Positions 38,636 to 49,222 are shown, counted from the first letter of the stretch. The stretch: DNA of 64,000 bases from Alphaproteobacteria bacterium (GCA_002401965.1 NVUR01000023.1:1-64000), one strand, 5' to 3'. Notes: generated by a model not told the origin, from the letters alone. A program made the numbers and translations.

Positions 38636-38763
38636 ACTATGTTTTCCTTCTCTACTTTTTACTGATAGACCAAAAATAGTCTAGGTTCTCAAGGCGGACT
38701 ATATATAAGCAGATTTGTTTTTCTGTGCAATAGATATCCGTGATAGAATTAGGAATCAAATAT

Positions 38764-39597
38764 TCAAGCGGCTTGCATATGGGCACTGGTGCTTTTGATG
38801 TAGAGACCACGATTATTGGGCATGGCCTTAAATTCATCGGTTATGCCCAGTACAGTTTCCGCGCCACCAAGGAATAGGAAACCATCATCAGGGAGTAATT
38901 TATGCATGTTTTCCATGACGATTTTTTTAGTTGGCTGATCGAAGTAAATCAATACATTGCGACAGAAAATAACATCGAATTGCCCTAATCCTGCCATGCC
39001 TTCTAATAAATTGAAGTATTTATACTGAACCATATTTTTTATATCTTGGCTAATACTCCATTTATCACCATCTTGTGTGAAATATTTCATCAGCAGCGTA
39101 ATGGGCAAGCCACGTTGAACTTCAAACTGGGTGTATAAGCCTTCTCTGGCCTGTTCAAGAATATCGTGAGAGATGTCCGTTGCGATGATTTCAAAATTCC
39201 AACCGGGCATCCTGATGGCTTCTTCTTTTAATATCATCGCCAGAGAGTAGGGCTCTTGCCCACTGGAGGAGGCGGCACACCAAATACGCAAACGCTTGGG
39301 GTGGCCTGGTTTGTTCTTAAAATATGGCAGAACGGTATTTTTAAATATATCGAACGGTTTTGAATCACGGAAAAACGATGTTTCATTTGTTGTCATCGCT
39401 TCGACAATCTCGATGATGAGTTCTTTTGGCGGAACACCGCGTAGAACCGCTGTCATGGCCGCGATGTCGCTATAGCCCCATTTCTTTGCAACGGGGTTAA
39501 GACGGGATTCTATAAGATAAGTCTTATCTTGGGTTAGAACCAATCCGGATGCCCTTTTGAGAAGGTCTTTATATATATCAAAATCTGTAATATTCAT
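38764..39597 (-). CDS. cheR: chemotaxis protein methyltransferase
   Basis: 'TTNETSFFRDSKPF', 'RIWCAASSSGQEPYSLAM', 'FDVIFCRNVLIYFD'. Confidence 0.96.
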   Translation of the reverse strand: MNITDFDIYKDLLKRASGLVLTQDKTYLIESRLNPVAKKWGYSDIAAMTAVLRGVPPKELIIEIVEAMTTNETSFFRDSKPFDIFKNTVLPYFKNKPGHPKRLRIWCAASSSGQEPYSLAMILKEEAIRMPGWNFEIIATDISHDILEQAREGLYTQFEVQRGLPITLLMKYFTQDGDKWSISQDIKNMVQYKYFNLLEGMAGLGQFDVIFCRNVLIYFDQPTKKIVMENMHKLLPDDGFLFLGGAETVLGITDEFKAMPNNRGLYIKSTSAHMQAA

Positions 39598-39619
39598 GTT
39601 TTATATTCTAGCTTAAAAG

Positions 39620-40693
39620 TTAACCTACGATAGTCTTTACTACTTTCCCTATATCATTAATAGGAAGAATTTTGTCGCATATGCCATCCGCGGCAACCGC
39701 GCCGGGCATACCCCACACAACGCTTGTTTCTTTATCTTGCGCGATTATCCGCCCGCCTTTTTCATGCAGACCACGTGCGCCAATAAGACCATCTTGCCCC
39801 ATACCGGTTAGGATAACGCAAAGTATCCTGTTTTGGTATAGCTCAGTGAGGGAACGCATCATAACATCCACAGATGGCTTACAAAAGTTTTCTGGCGGGG
39901 CGTCGCTGATCTTGATGGTAAGTTTACCACTTTGCTTTGTGAAAGCCATGTGTTTTCCACCCGGTGCAACGTAAACTTTACCTCCCTCAACGGGCATCCC
40001 GTCCTCTCCCTCTTGTGCATACATGTCTGAGTGTTGGGTGATGTGTTCGGCAAGAATTTTGGTAAATGTTGCCGGCATATGCTGTGTAATAACAACGGGC
40101 AGCTTAACCGCCCCCATGTTTTTGAAAACATTGAATAATGCTTGCGGCCCACCGGTGGAGCTTCCTATCGCGATTATTTCAGGTTGCGCGAAGGGGCGTG
40201 ATAGCCCTTTTTGTGCTGGTGGTGTTCTTGGGATTGGTCGTGTTGATATCTTGGGTGCGGCGCGTTGAGCGTGAGCATGTACGCCGCCAAGTGTTTTAAT
40301 CAATCCTGTAATGTATCTGTGGAAGTCAGACCCAGGACCAGTATCTTGTGTGCTTCCTGGCTTGACAATACATTCAACTGCGCCAAGAGCCATTGCCTTG
40401 ATCGTTATTTCAGCACCCTTTGCAGTCAGGGCAGAGAACATGATGACTTTTGTCTTGGGGGAGTTCTTTAAAATCTGTGGCAAAGCGGTCAGACCATCCA
40501 TGATGGGCATCTCGATATCCAGTATCATAACGTCTGGTTTCTTGCTGCGCGCGATTGATACCGCCATTTCTCCATGTGCTACGGAGGCGACAATTTCAAT
40601 GTTGGGATCGGTTTCGATAATACGTGCTAACGCGCCACGAATGACACTTGAATCATCGACCAGTGCAACTGTAATTTTCTTTTGTATGTTCAT
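39620..40693 (-). CDS. cheB: chemotaxis response regulator methylesterase
   Basis: REC domain plus 'IAIGSSTGGPQALFNV', 'QHMPATFTKILAEH', 'GMGQDGLIGARGLHEKGG'. Confidence 0.97.
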   Translation of the reverse strand: MNIQKKITVALVDDSSVIRGALARIIETDPNIEIVASVAHGEMAVSIARSKKPDVMILDIEMPIMDGLTALPQILKNSPKTKVIMFSALTAKGAEITIKAMALGAVECIVKPGSTQDTGPGSDFHRYITGLIKTLGGVHAHAQRAAPKISTRPIPRTPPAQKGLSRPFAQPEIIAIGSSTGGPQALFNVFKNMGAVKLPVVITQHMPATFTKILAEHITQHSDMYAQEGEDGMPVEGGKVYVAPGGKHMAFTKQSGKLTIKISDAPPENFCKPSVDVMMRSLTELYQNRILCVILTGMGQDGLIGARGLHEKGGRIIAQDKETSVVWGMPGAVAADGICDKILPINDIGKVVKTIVG

Positions 40694-40758
40694 CTATTTA
40701 CTTTCCAACCGAACTGAGTGTGTGGGAGTTATGTTATGCGGTTGCAGCATTCTGAGGG

Positions 40759-41136
40759 CTAATCTTCTTGTTCTAGTAATCCTATTTGAATAAATTTTGT
40801 CTGTATGATTTCACTATCAAATGGTTTCATAATATATTCGTTTGCACCGGCTTCCATCGCGCGTTGGATATGGGATATATCATTTTCTGTTGTGCAGAAA
40901 ACGACTTTAGGATAGTCACCATTTTCCATCTGTCTGAGTTTTTCAAGAAACTCTATACCGCTCATGATAGGCATGTTCCAGTCAAGAATGATTGCATCAG
41001 GCATCGAGGCTGTGCAAGATTCATATGCTTTCTGTCCGTCTTCTGCCTCTCTGCATTCGAAACCGAGATCATGCACAATACGACTAGCTACTTTTCTTAC
41101 AACACGGCTATCATCAACGATTAAACAAGACTTCAT
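40759..41136 (-). CDS. cheY: chemotaxis response regulator CheY
   Basis: 'MKSCLIVDDSRVVRKVASRIV', 'AIILDWNMPIMSGIEFL', 'KPFDSE'; internal Met chosen as start. Confidence 0.92.
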   Translation of the reverse strand: MKSCLIVDDSRVVRKVASRIVHDLGFECREAEDGQKAYESCTASMPDAIILDWNMPIMSGIEFLEKLRQMENGDYPKVVFCTTENDISHIQRAMEAGANEYIMKPFDSEIIQTKFIQIGLLEQED

Positions 41137-41229
41137 TTTACTTCCTTTTACTAAAAACAATATGCATTACGAGAATAGAATAAAAAACTTAAGCAAATGT
41201 GAATTATGAATGAGTATATTCATTTTTAT

Positions 41230-41685
41230 TTACCCAATATTTTCTAACAATTTTGAGACGTCCATAATAATTAAAAGACTCTTTTCTAATTGATAAATTC
41301 CAGTTGATAGATCTCTCCACGCGGGGTCAAGTGTGCCGGGGTTTCGTTCGAAATCGGCTTTTTCGAGCCGAAGAACATCGCCGACGTTATCTATAATTAA
41401 ACTGAAGAGTTCTTCATTGTGCTCAACAACAACGCTCATGCTGTTTTGGCCTGCTTCTTTGTCGGGCATGGACAGGCAACGCCTGACATCAACGGCGGTG
41501 ACAATACGTCCTCTTAAGTTTAGAGAGCCAGCAATTTCGGGTGGGGCGAGGGGGATTTTGGTCACATCTTGGGCTCTTAAGACATCTTGCACTTGAAGAA
41601 CCGGAATGCCAAAAAGCTGCTTTCCGACAGTAATCGTCAAGAAATCTTCTGATAGATTGTTAACAGATTCTTCTGCTTCTGCCAT
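41230..41685 (-). CDS. cheW: chemotaxis coupling protein CheW
   Basis: 'FLTITVGKQLFGIPVLQVQDVLRAQDVTKIPLAPPEIAGSLNLRGRIVTAVDVR'. Confidence 0.95.
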   Translation of the reverse strand: MAEAEESVNNLSEDFLTITVGKQLFGIPVLQVQDVLRAQDVTKIPLAPPEIAGSLNLRGRIVTAVDVRRCLSMPDKEAGQNSMSVVVEHNEELFSLIIDNVGDVLRLEKADFERNPGTLDPAWRDLSTGIYQLEKSLLIIMDVSKLLENIG

Positions 41686-41705
41686 GATATCTATTACCTC
41701 GTCGT

Positions 41706-44561
41706 TTAATTTTCTGTAAGCGTTTGTGAAAGTGTGTGTAGTAATGTGTCTTTGTCAAATTTGGCGACATAATTCGTAAACCCGACTTCTATACCGCGTT
41801 CTATATCTTGTGGGGTTGCGTGTGATGACAGGGCTATAATCGGGGTATTTGCCCATTTTCCATTATCTTGCTTGATTTTCTGTGCAAATTCAAAGCCGTC
41901 CATATCGGGCATTTCTATATCACTGACAATGACGTCAAAGAGGACGCCATCCTCGCACATTTGTAATGCTTCCGAAGGGGCTTCTAATGATGTGACGTCA
42001 TATCCTGCCATACTAAGGAGAGGGGTGAGCATGTTGCGGAAAAAGGAGCTGTCATCAATAAGTAACACCCGTTTTTTATCACCCACATGTTCACCATCGG
42101 CAGAGGATTTATAAGGCGTGTCATCATGATCTTTAAACCAGTCATGGTTAACAGAATTTAAAAAGTAGGTGATATCAACAATATCTGTAGCAACACCATT
42201 GATGATAGCGCTTCCTAAAAGGCCGCCTTGCTGTGCGCTTAGCTGGATGTCCACATGTTCTTCTATAATATCGACGATTTCATCAACAATAATGCCCAAG
42301 GATTGTTCCTTATCGGCAAATACCAATACTGGTTTATCATCCTCTTCTTCAATACTTACAGAGGGGTTGAACGGAATAAGGGGCATAAGCGCGCCGCGAT
42401 ATTGTACAGTCATTTGTCCGCTGGAATATTCGATATCTTCTGCTTTTATATTTTCCAAGCGTGCGACAAGAGCTAGGGGGACGGCCTTGGGCGTTTTATC
42501 GCCAACATTAAAGATAAGAAGAGACGTTTTCTTATCGGCTGTTGATTTATATGCTTTTTGCTGTTGCATAGCATCCAGATCTTCAGACATATTGGCGTTG
42601 CCTGTCACATTTGCGATACCATTGGGATCAAGGATCATAATGACACTGCCATCGCCAAGGATTGTATTGCCTGAGAAAAGGGTCAATCCTTTAAGAATTT
42701 GTGCTACAGGCTTCACAACAATTTCTTCTGTATCGAACACGCGATCCACGATAATTCCGAATTCATACCCTGCAACCTCCGTAATGACCAAATATAGATT
42801 CTTTGATTTATGCTTGAACCCTGTACTTTCAGAAGAAGTATCTGTGTTATCTATGTTTTCATCATCAGCGGAGATCGTCGGGGGGGGAGGATCTCTCTCT
42901 CCTTTTTGAAGTGAATGCTTTTCACCCAGCCCTAATATACTGCTGAGTGAGACAAGGGGTAAAAGGCGATCGCGTAAGCGGAAAACGGGGGAGCCTTTAA
43001 TATATTCAACCCGGTTATCCCCATGTTCTGAAACCATAACGAGTTCGCGCACCGCGAGTTGCGGTATCGCAAAGCGTTCTCCGCCTGCTTCAACAACTAG
43101 TGCAGAAACAATCGCCAATGTAAGTGGGATTTTAATTATAAAGGTTGATCCTTTTCCTTCTTCGGATTTGAGCTCGATAGAGCCACCAATCTTTTCGATA
43201 TTGGTTCTGACAACATCCATGCCTACACCACGCCCCGATACCGCAGTAACGGCAGCAGCAGTAGAAAACCCAGCAGCAAAGATAAATTGCTGGATTTGCT
43301 GCATTGACATATTGTCGATTTCTTCTTTTGTCGCAAGTTCGTTTTGAAGTATTTTTGCTTTAATCTTATCTACGGCCAATCCTTTGCCATCATCGGCAAT
43401 TCTTATGATAATATGCCCGCCTTCGTGAAAGGCATCTAAGCGAATTGTGCCAGTTTCGGATTTTCCGGCCGCGATACGCTCTGCTGGTGTTTCAATGCCA
43501 TGATCCCCTGAATTTCTAACCATGTGTGTTAGTGGGTCTTTTATCATTTCCAAAATTTGGCGATCAAGCTCCGTTTCATTACCAGTCATAATCAGTTCTA
43601 TTTTTTTGTCGAGTTCCAGACTCAAATCTCTGATAATACGGGGCAGTTTCGACCATGCATTTCCAACGGGTTGCATGCGTGTTTTCATGACGCCTTCCTG
43701 AAGTTCGGAGACAACATGGCTAAGGCGTTGTAGCGGTGTTGAAAATTCTGTTTCACCTTGCGCCCGCAGGATTTGTAAAAGTTGGTTGCGCGTCAGGACA
43801 AGCTCACTCACCATGGTCATGAGATCTTCAAGAACATCAACACTAACACGCAGCGTTTTATTGGTTTTCGGCTTAGAGGCTGTTTTGCTACTATCTGTTT
43901 TTGATGGCTCTTCTGCAGTTTCTATCGGCGTTGTTTCTTCTTCTTCGCTTGCTTCTACCGTGTCGGTTTCCTCTTCGGCAGTATCAGAGGGATTTACGAT
44001 TCCCTCCATCCCTGGAGTATTGGCAAAGGCGGCTTCCAGCTCGTCCATTGTGGCATCACCAGGGGCAAGGTTTCTTTCTTGCTTGGGTGCTGCAGTTGCT
44101 TTGGGTTTTTCCTCTTCGGAGGGGGGGGCGCTCGGTGTTTCTGCGCCTGTAGAATCTTTCATTGTTCCATCATCCAGCAGAACTTTCCCCTCATAGGCGG
44201 CATCAAGTTTTGCTATAAGTCCGGCGTCATTGCCATCCGGTTCGGCACCGGTTTCTTCGATTGTATTAACGATAAATTTAATTTGATCGATTGATTCAAA
44301 AATCAGTGTCACATAGTCAGGAGTCACATCCAAAACACCATCACGAAATTTACCTAGTACGTTTTCCGCATGATGCGCCACTTTTTCAAGGCGGGGCAGG
44401 CTTAGAAAGCCACATGTGCCTTTGATTGTATGTACCAAACGAAATATTTTCCCCAGAAGGTCTTCATCATTTGGGTTTTTTTCGAGATTAACAAGATCTA
44501 TATCCAGCTCTTCAAGGCTTTCATTCGTCTCTGTTATAAATTCGACAATAAGATCGTCCAT
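41706..44561 (-). CDS. cheA: chemotaxis histidine kinase CheA with C-terminal receiver domain
   Basis: Hpt 'LVHTIKGTCGFL', HATPase 'HMVRNSGDHGIETP...GRGVGMDVV', CheW-like region(s), REC 'VLLIDDSSFFRNML...VSDIEMPDMDGFEF'. Confidence 0.97.
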   Translation of the reverse strand: MDDLIVEFITETNESLEELDIDLVNLEKNPNDEDLLGKIFRLVHTIKGTCGFLSLPRLEKVAHHAENVLGKFRDGVLDVTPDYVTLIFESIDQIKFIVNTIEETGAEPDGNDAGLIAKLDAAYEGKVLLDDGTMKDSTGAETPSAPPSEEEKPKATAAPKQERNLAPGDATMDELEAAFANTPGMEGIVNPSDTAEEETDTVEASEEEETTPIETAEEPSKTDSSKTASKPKTNKTLRVSVDVLEDLMTMVSELVLTRNQLLQILRAQGETEFSTPLQRLSHVVSELQEGVMKTRMQPVGNAWSKLPRIIRDLSLELDKKIELIMTGNETELDRQILEMIKDPLTHMVRNSGDHGIETPAERIAAGKSETGTIRLDAFHEGGHIIIRIADDGKGLAVDKIKAKILQNELATKEEIDNMSMQQIQQFIFAAGFSTAAAVTAVSGRGVGMDVVRTNIEKIGGSIELKSEEGKGSTFIIKIPLTLAIVSALVVEAGGERFAIPQLAVRELVMVSEHGDNRVEYIKGSPVFRLRDRLLPLVSLSSILGLGEKHSLQKGERDPPPPTISADDENIDNTDTSSESTGFKHKSKNLYLVITEVAGYEFGIIVDRVFDTEEIVVKPVAQILKGLTLFSGNTILGDGSVIMILDPNGIANVTGNANMSEDLDAMQQQKAYKSTADKKTSLLIFNVGDKTPKAVPLALVARLENIKAEDIEYSSGQMTVQYRGALMPLIPFNPSVSIEEEDDKPVLVFADKEQSLGIIVDEIVDIIEEHVDIQLSAQQGGLLGSAIINGVATDIVDITYFLNSVNHDWFKDHDDTPYKSSADGEHVGDKKRVLLIDDSSFFRNMLTPLLSMAGYDVTSLEAPSEALQMCEDGVLFDVIVSDIEMPDMDGFEFAQKIKQDNGKWANTPIIALSSHATPQDIERGIEVGFTNYVAKFDKDTLLHTLSQTLTEN

Positions 44562-44771
44562 ATCTCTGTTCTCTTCTTCTTCGTTTTAATCACCATTATT
44601 CTAATGGCAAAATCGTATTATGCGGCTACGTTACCCTTAAATATGCATAGAAGTTATTAAGGATTTATTAGTAAATTGGTATTAAGTGTAAAATTTACGC
44701 AGATATTTAAGACGCAGTGTTACGCAACAAGAAGTAGCAGGGCAGACATCATTTAGAAATGCATTCCGTTA

Positions 44772-45407
44772 TTAGAGTACATCAGAGGTCGTTAATCTCA
44801 AACAAATAAAATTATTCTCTGTATTATTGACAGTGATTTTAAAGCCATAATTTTTTGCCAAAAGTCCAGTAACATAGGCGTGAACGTATTTAGGGCTAAG
44901 GTCGTTCGTGCTTGTTTTGTGTTCAAGTGCATGCATAAAATTCTCATGGAAATTTGCATTTTCACCCTTTCCGGTAATCAATAGAGTTTTTTCTTCGTCG
45001 GCACGAACGCTAACGATACCGCCTTTAGGCAAGGCTTCTGATGTAAGAATAAGGGCGGCGAGTAATATTTTCGCAAAGCCAGCTTTGGGCTCTATCCCTA
45101 AATCAGCGTAAGGATCCCAGTCCTGTGATAGGCGCCTTTCACTGGCGATAAATTCACCGAACAGGCTGTGAATATCTGCTGCTCTAATGCTTTCATCCGC
45201 GCCGCCAAGGCCATAAACCATACGTAAAGTTTTTAACTTTGCATTCGCTTGTGTGGTACTGGAGGCTATCAGGGCGGTGACTTCTTCTCCCGCGTCGGCG
45301 CCCATTTCCTCCATGATCTCTATGCCGTTTGAAATCGCACCGACAGGGCTGATGAGATCGTGACATATTTTGGAGGCGAGGAGTTCCAGAATTTTGATAT
45401 CATTCAT
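44772..45407 (-). CDS. chpT: histidine phosphotransferase ChpT-like
   Basis: 'ELLASKICHDLISPVGAISNGIEIMEEM' (HisKA-like pseudo-kinase), ChpT-like overall layout. Confidence 0.85.
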   Translation of the reverse strand: MNDIKILELLASKICHDLISPVGAISNGIEIMEEMGADAGEEVTALIASSTTQANAKLKTLRMVYGLGGADESIRAADIHSLFGEFIASERRLSQDWDPYADLGIEPKAGFAKILLAALILTSEALPKGGIVSVRADEEKTLLITGKGENANFHENFMHALEHKTSTNDLSPKYVHAYVTGLLAKNYGFKITVNNTENNFICLRLTTSDVL

Positions 45408-45625
45408 TCTATATTTTACCTTCAGCGTGGGTTAATTTTGCGCGTAATTTCTATAAATAGGCAGAGAGTGAGCAACATAAGGCTCTGTTAACAAAAGACA
45501 GTATAGGGATTATGAATCAAATAAGCGTATAGATCAATAGGCTTAAATATGATCTGTGTGTGGGCGGTGTGATCGTGATGAACCGCGCAGAAATACATGT
45601 TCTCGCGCAGTTCTGTTTATTTAGA

Positions 45626-47026
45626 TTAGAAGTTAAAGCTATACCCTAGCTTTTTCACTTCATCACTGGCCATGTTTTTAAGGCGGGTTAAGCCGTCTTC
45701 GCTATCGCTTTCCATGCGGGCGACAAGTACGTCTTGTGTGTTGGACGGGCGCAGTAACCACCAGCCATCAGGTGTTTTGACACGTACACCATCAATATCA
45801 TTCAGTTCGATTGTGTCGTCATTTTTGGCCAGTATTTTCAGGCTTTCCAGTACACGCGGGACAAGGGCGAATTTTTCTTCTTCACTGACCTCAATGCGTA
45901 ATTCCGGTGTGTTAAACAGCTTCGGCAAATGCGCGGTCAGGCTGGATAATCCACCTGTTGCTTTTGAAAGCTCGTTCAATAAACGAACAGAACAATAAAG
46001 CGCATCATCAAAACCGTAATATTTATCGGCAAAGAAAATATGACCGCTCAACTCACCCGCAAGAGGAGAGTTAAGCTCACGCATCTTATCTTTCACCAAG
46101 GAATGACCCGTCTTCCACATCACAGGCGTACCGCCCATATTGCGGATTTCATCGAACATCACTTGCGAACATTTAACATCACCAATGATGTGTGCGTTAG
46201 GGTTATTCTTAATCACTTCACGTGCATAAATCGTCATGAGGATATCACAACGCAATACATCGCCATTTTCATCTACCACACCAATGCGGTCACCATCACC
46301 ATCAAAAGCAATCCCTAAATCACAGGATTTTTCGGCAACGAGGGCTTGCAGATCAACCAAATTTTCATCGACGGTTGGGTCAGGGTGATGGTTGGGGAAT
46401 GTGCCGTCAATATCTTCGAACAGTAGGTGATGTTCACCCGGGATTTTCTTAACCAGCATTTGCAAGATTTCACCCGCTGCGCCGTTGCCTGCATCCCATG
46501 CAATTGTCATCTCACGCGTGAGTTCAAGGTCTTGAATTAGGCGATCAACATAAATATCCTTGATGTCTTTTTCCTCAACCGAGCCAACGCCTTCGGCTAG
46601 ATTACCTTCGGCAGATATTTTGCCGATTTCCTGAATTGTCTTACCGAAGATCGGGCTTTTGTTTGCCGCCATTTTAAAGCCGTTATAATCTGGCGGGTTA
46701 TGTGATCCTGTCACCATAATGCCTGCTTCTGCGTCGAAATGTTTCACGGCGAAATACAGCATCGGTGTAGGACCAAGCCCGACATTAATCACGGCTATAC
46801 CGCATTCTTTCAGACCTTGGATCAAACTGTCTGATAGCATGGGTGAGCTGAGCCGTCCGTCATAACCAACACAAACTGTATGCTTTGCCGCATCTGCATG
46901 TTCTTGTTTGATATATGTACCGAAGGCACGCCCCAAGGCATACGCATCTTTTTCGGACAGGTTTTTGTCGATTTGTCCGCGTATATCATATTCGCGCAGG
47001 ATAGTTGGGTTGAATGTGTAACTCAT
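45626..47026 (-). CDS. phosphomannomutase/phosphoglucomutase
   Basis: 'ILREYDIRGQ', 'GIMVTGSHNPPDYNGFKM', 'AFDGDGDRIGVVDENG', 'LAGELSGHIFFADKYYGFDDALY'. Confidence 0.97.
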   Translation of the reverse strand: MSYTFNPTILREYDIRGQIDKNLSEKDAYALGRAFGTYIKQEHADAAKHTVCVGYDGRLSSPMLSDSLIQGLKECGIAVINVGLGPTPMLYFAVKHFDAEAGIMVTGSHNPPDYNGFKMAANKSPIFGKTIQEIGKISAEGNLAEGVGSVEEKDIKDIYVDRLIQDLELTREMTIAWDAGNGAAGEILQMLVKKIPGEHHLLFEDIDGTFPNHHPDPTVDENLVDLQALVAEKSCDLGIAFDGDGDRIGVVDENGDVLRCDILMTIYAREVIKNNPNAHIIGDVKCSQVMFDEIRNMGGTPVMWKTGHSLVKDKMRELNSPLAGELSGHIFFADKYYGFDDALYCSVRLLNELSKATGGLSSLTAHLPKLFNTPELRIEVSEEEKFALVPRVLESLKILAKNDDTIELNDIDGVRVKTPDGWWLLRPSNTQDVLVARMESDSEDGLTRLKNMASDEVKKLGYSFNF

Positions 47027-47068
47027 GATTTTTTCCGTATATTTGTTATCAGTGTTTAGGGTGTGGAA

Positions 47069-47950
47069 TTATTTGTAGGTATCAAGCAAAGCCTTCACGC
47101 CCCCGCCAATTTCCTCGTCTTTAAGGCTGTAAGCAAGGTTCGCTGCGATAAACCCAAGGCGAGAGCCACAATCAAAATGCTCTCCCTTAAAGCGTAAACC
47201 GTGAAAGGCTTGCTTGCCCAACAGTTTTGCCATCGCATCGGTTAGCTGAATTTCATTGCCTGCACCTGTTTCAAAAGCCGCCAAATGATCGAACACTTCG
47301 GGTTGCAGGATATAACGCCCGATGATGGATAATGTGGATGGGGCATCTTCAGGGTTAGGTTTTTCAACCAGACCTTTGATGGAAACAATATCGCCATCAT
47401 CTTTATTAATGTCTAAAATACCGTATTTGTTGGTTTCAGCGCGCGGTACGTCTTTCACCGCAACGATATTACCGCCATGCTCATTATAGGCGTTAATCAT
47501 TTGCGTCAGACAGCCTTCTTCATAATTAACAAGGTCATCGGGAAGGATAATGGCAAATGGTTCATCCCCAATCAATTTTTGAGCGCACCAAACGGCGTGA
47601 CCAAGTCCTAAAGGCTTTGGTTGTCTGGTGAGAAATAATTTACCTGCGGGCATTTCAGAGTTCCGAATCTTGGCAATCATGTTGTCTTTGCCACGTGCCT
47701 GAAGTGTTTGCTCCAACTCAGGTTGATAGTCGAAATGCTCTTCCAGCATGTTCTTATGACGACCCGTCACAAAAATAAATTCTTCTATCCCTGCATCACG
47801 TGCTTCTTCAAAAACATGTTGGATCAATGGACGATCATTAATGGGCAACATTTCCTTGGGCATCGCCTTTGTCGCGGGAAGGAATCGTGTGCCTAGTCCT
47901 GCAACTGGAAATATGGCTTTTCTAACAGGTTTGATATTATTTTGTGTCAT
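47069..47950 (-). CDS. galU: UTP-glucose-1-phosphate uridylyltransferase
   Basis: 'AIFPVAGLGTRFLPATKAMPKEMLPINDRPLIQHVFEEA', 'FAIILPDDLV', 'LGFIAANLAYSLKD'. Confidence 0.97.
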   Translation of the reverse strand: MTQNNIKPVRKAIFPVAGLGTRFLPATKAMPKEMLPINDRPLIQHVFEEARDAGIEEFIFVTGRHKNMLEEHFDYQPELEQTLQARGKDNMIAKIRNSEMPAGKLFLTRQPKPLGLGHAVWCAQKLIGDEPFAIILPDDLVNYEEGCLTQMINAYNEHGGNIVAVKDVPRAETNKYGILDINKDDGDIVSIKGLVEKPNPEDAPSTLSIIGRYILQPEVFDHLAAFETGAGNEIQLTDAMAKLLGKQAFHGLRFKGEHFDCGSRLGFIAANLAYSLKDEEIGGGVKALLDTYK

Positions 47951-48044
47951 CTATATATGCTCTTACTCTTGTTCAATTCTGATTTAAAATTGTGTGAAAT
48001 CAATGCCATTTTTTGTGCTGCAATGCAAGGAAATAGAGTGCGTT

Positions 48045-48302
48045 CTATTCTTCGTTTTGCGTGTTATCCTTCTGTGCCTTGCCTTTGAAGTGTGCAATGA
48101 CAAAAGGAATAGACAGTAAAAGCAGCGCCAGAGAAATAATGATGCGTGCAGTGAGTGCAAAGAATAATAAAATGAGGCTGTAAATGATAATAACGCTATA
48201 GCGGATAAGGTTGCGTATTTGCTCGGGGCTGGCCTTAATAAAGAACCTATAAAGCGCGTATAATCCGACGATAATTCCTAAGACTAGAACAAGATATGGC
48301 AT
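48045..48302 (-). CDS. small membrane protein, resembles the N-terminal part of alphaproteobacterial TM-DnaJ proteins but lacks a J domain
   Basis: 'MPYLVLVLGIIVGLYALYRFFIKASPEQIRNLIRY...'; ends before any HPD. Confidence 0.45.
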   Translation of the reverse strand: MPYLVLVLGIIVGLYALYRFFIKASPEQIRNLIRYSVIIIYSLILLFFALTARIIISLALLLLSIPFVIAHFKGKAQKDNTQNEE

Positions 48303-48314
48303 GAGGTTCTCCGA

Positions 48315-49172
48315 TTAACTGTTTGCTGCTGTTTTAACTTGGCTTTGTGGTGGCGTTGCATGTCCTTTTAGGTGCTCCGGTGCGATTTCAATGATGAGGT
48401 TGCGTACCTCTTGGCGTGCAGCGATTTGGGAAAGGGTCAGGCCGCCATTTTGATCTTCTTTTAGATCCAGTAATGTTAGACCTTTCAGGAACATTTCCTT
48501 GAACACAACGCGCTCTCCAAAACCGGGGGCAAGGCGGAATTTAGCAAGCCGAGAAATTTCATCCAGCAGTCTGGTAATGATTTTATTATTATTCGTGTTC
48601 AGGTGCGTCATACGATTACGCATCACAATCCAGTCAATAGTGCCATCATTACGTCGTTTTTTGACTTGGCGCTGTTCCTCAACCATTTCTGAATAAATAG
48701 AGGGTCCAATAACATCGTAATTCTTCATATCAATATCAGCGAGTAGATCCAAATCAATAAAGCTGTCATTCATTGGTGTTATTAATGTATCAGCATGGCT
48801 GTGAGCGAGGCGAGAGAGGAATGAATCTGTTCCAGGTGTATCAATAATTATAAAATCGCAAACTTGCCCTAGCTCATCCAACGCCATCAGCAGGAATGAT
48901 TCCTCTTCAAATTTTTGCTCGGCTACTGTTTCCAGTTGGCTTTTTTCGATTGCCATATGCGCGGGACTGGGCAGGTGTTCACGGTTGCGCGTGATATAAT
49001 CAAAGCGCTTTTTTAAATAGCGCGTAAGTGTGCCTTGGCGCGCATCAAGGTCGATTGTTCCAACGCGATATCCCAATCGTAACAGAGCAATAGCCGTGTG
49101 CATCGCGGTGGTTGATTTTCCTGATCCACCTTTTTCATTGCCGAAAACAATAATATGCGCTGTCTTTTTCAT
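48315..49172 (-). CDS. mipZ: MipZ-type ParA/MinD ATPase
   Basis: 'AHIIVFGNEKGGSGKSTTAMHTAIALLRLGYRVGTIDLDARQGTLTRYL'. Confidence 0.93.
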   Translation of the reverse strand: MKKTAHIIVFGNEKGGSGKSTTAMHTAIALLRLGYRVGTIDLDARQGTLTRYLKKRFDYITRNREHLPSPAHMAIEKSQLETVAEQKFEEESFLLMALDELGQVCDFIIIDTPGTDSFLSRLAHSHADTLITPMNDSFIDLDLLADIDMKNYDVIGPSIYSEMVEEQRQVKKRRNDGTIDWIVMRNRMTHLNTNNNKIITRLLDEISRLAKFRLAPGFGERVVFKEMFLKGLTLLDLKEDQNGGLTLSQIAARQEVRNLIIEIAPEHLKGHATPPQSQVKTAANS

Positions 49173-49222
49173 GGTGATACTCTTATCCTTAGGTTCGAAG
49201 CATTACGAAATAGAGGTACAAC

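Noticed and set aside
42169-42909. 246-aa plus-strand ORF
   Set aside because: Antisense to cheA; low-complexity Ser-rich translation typical of shadow frames
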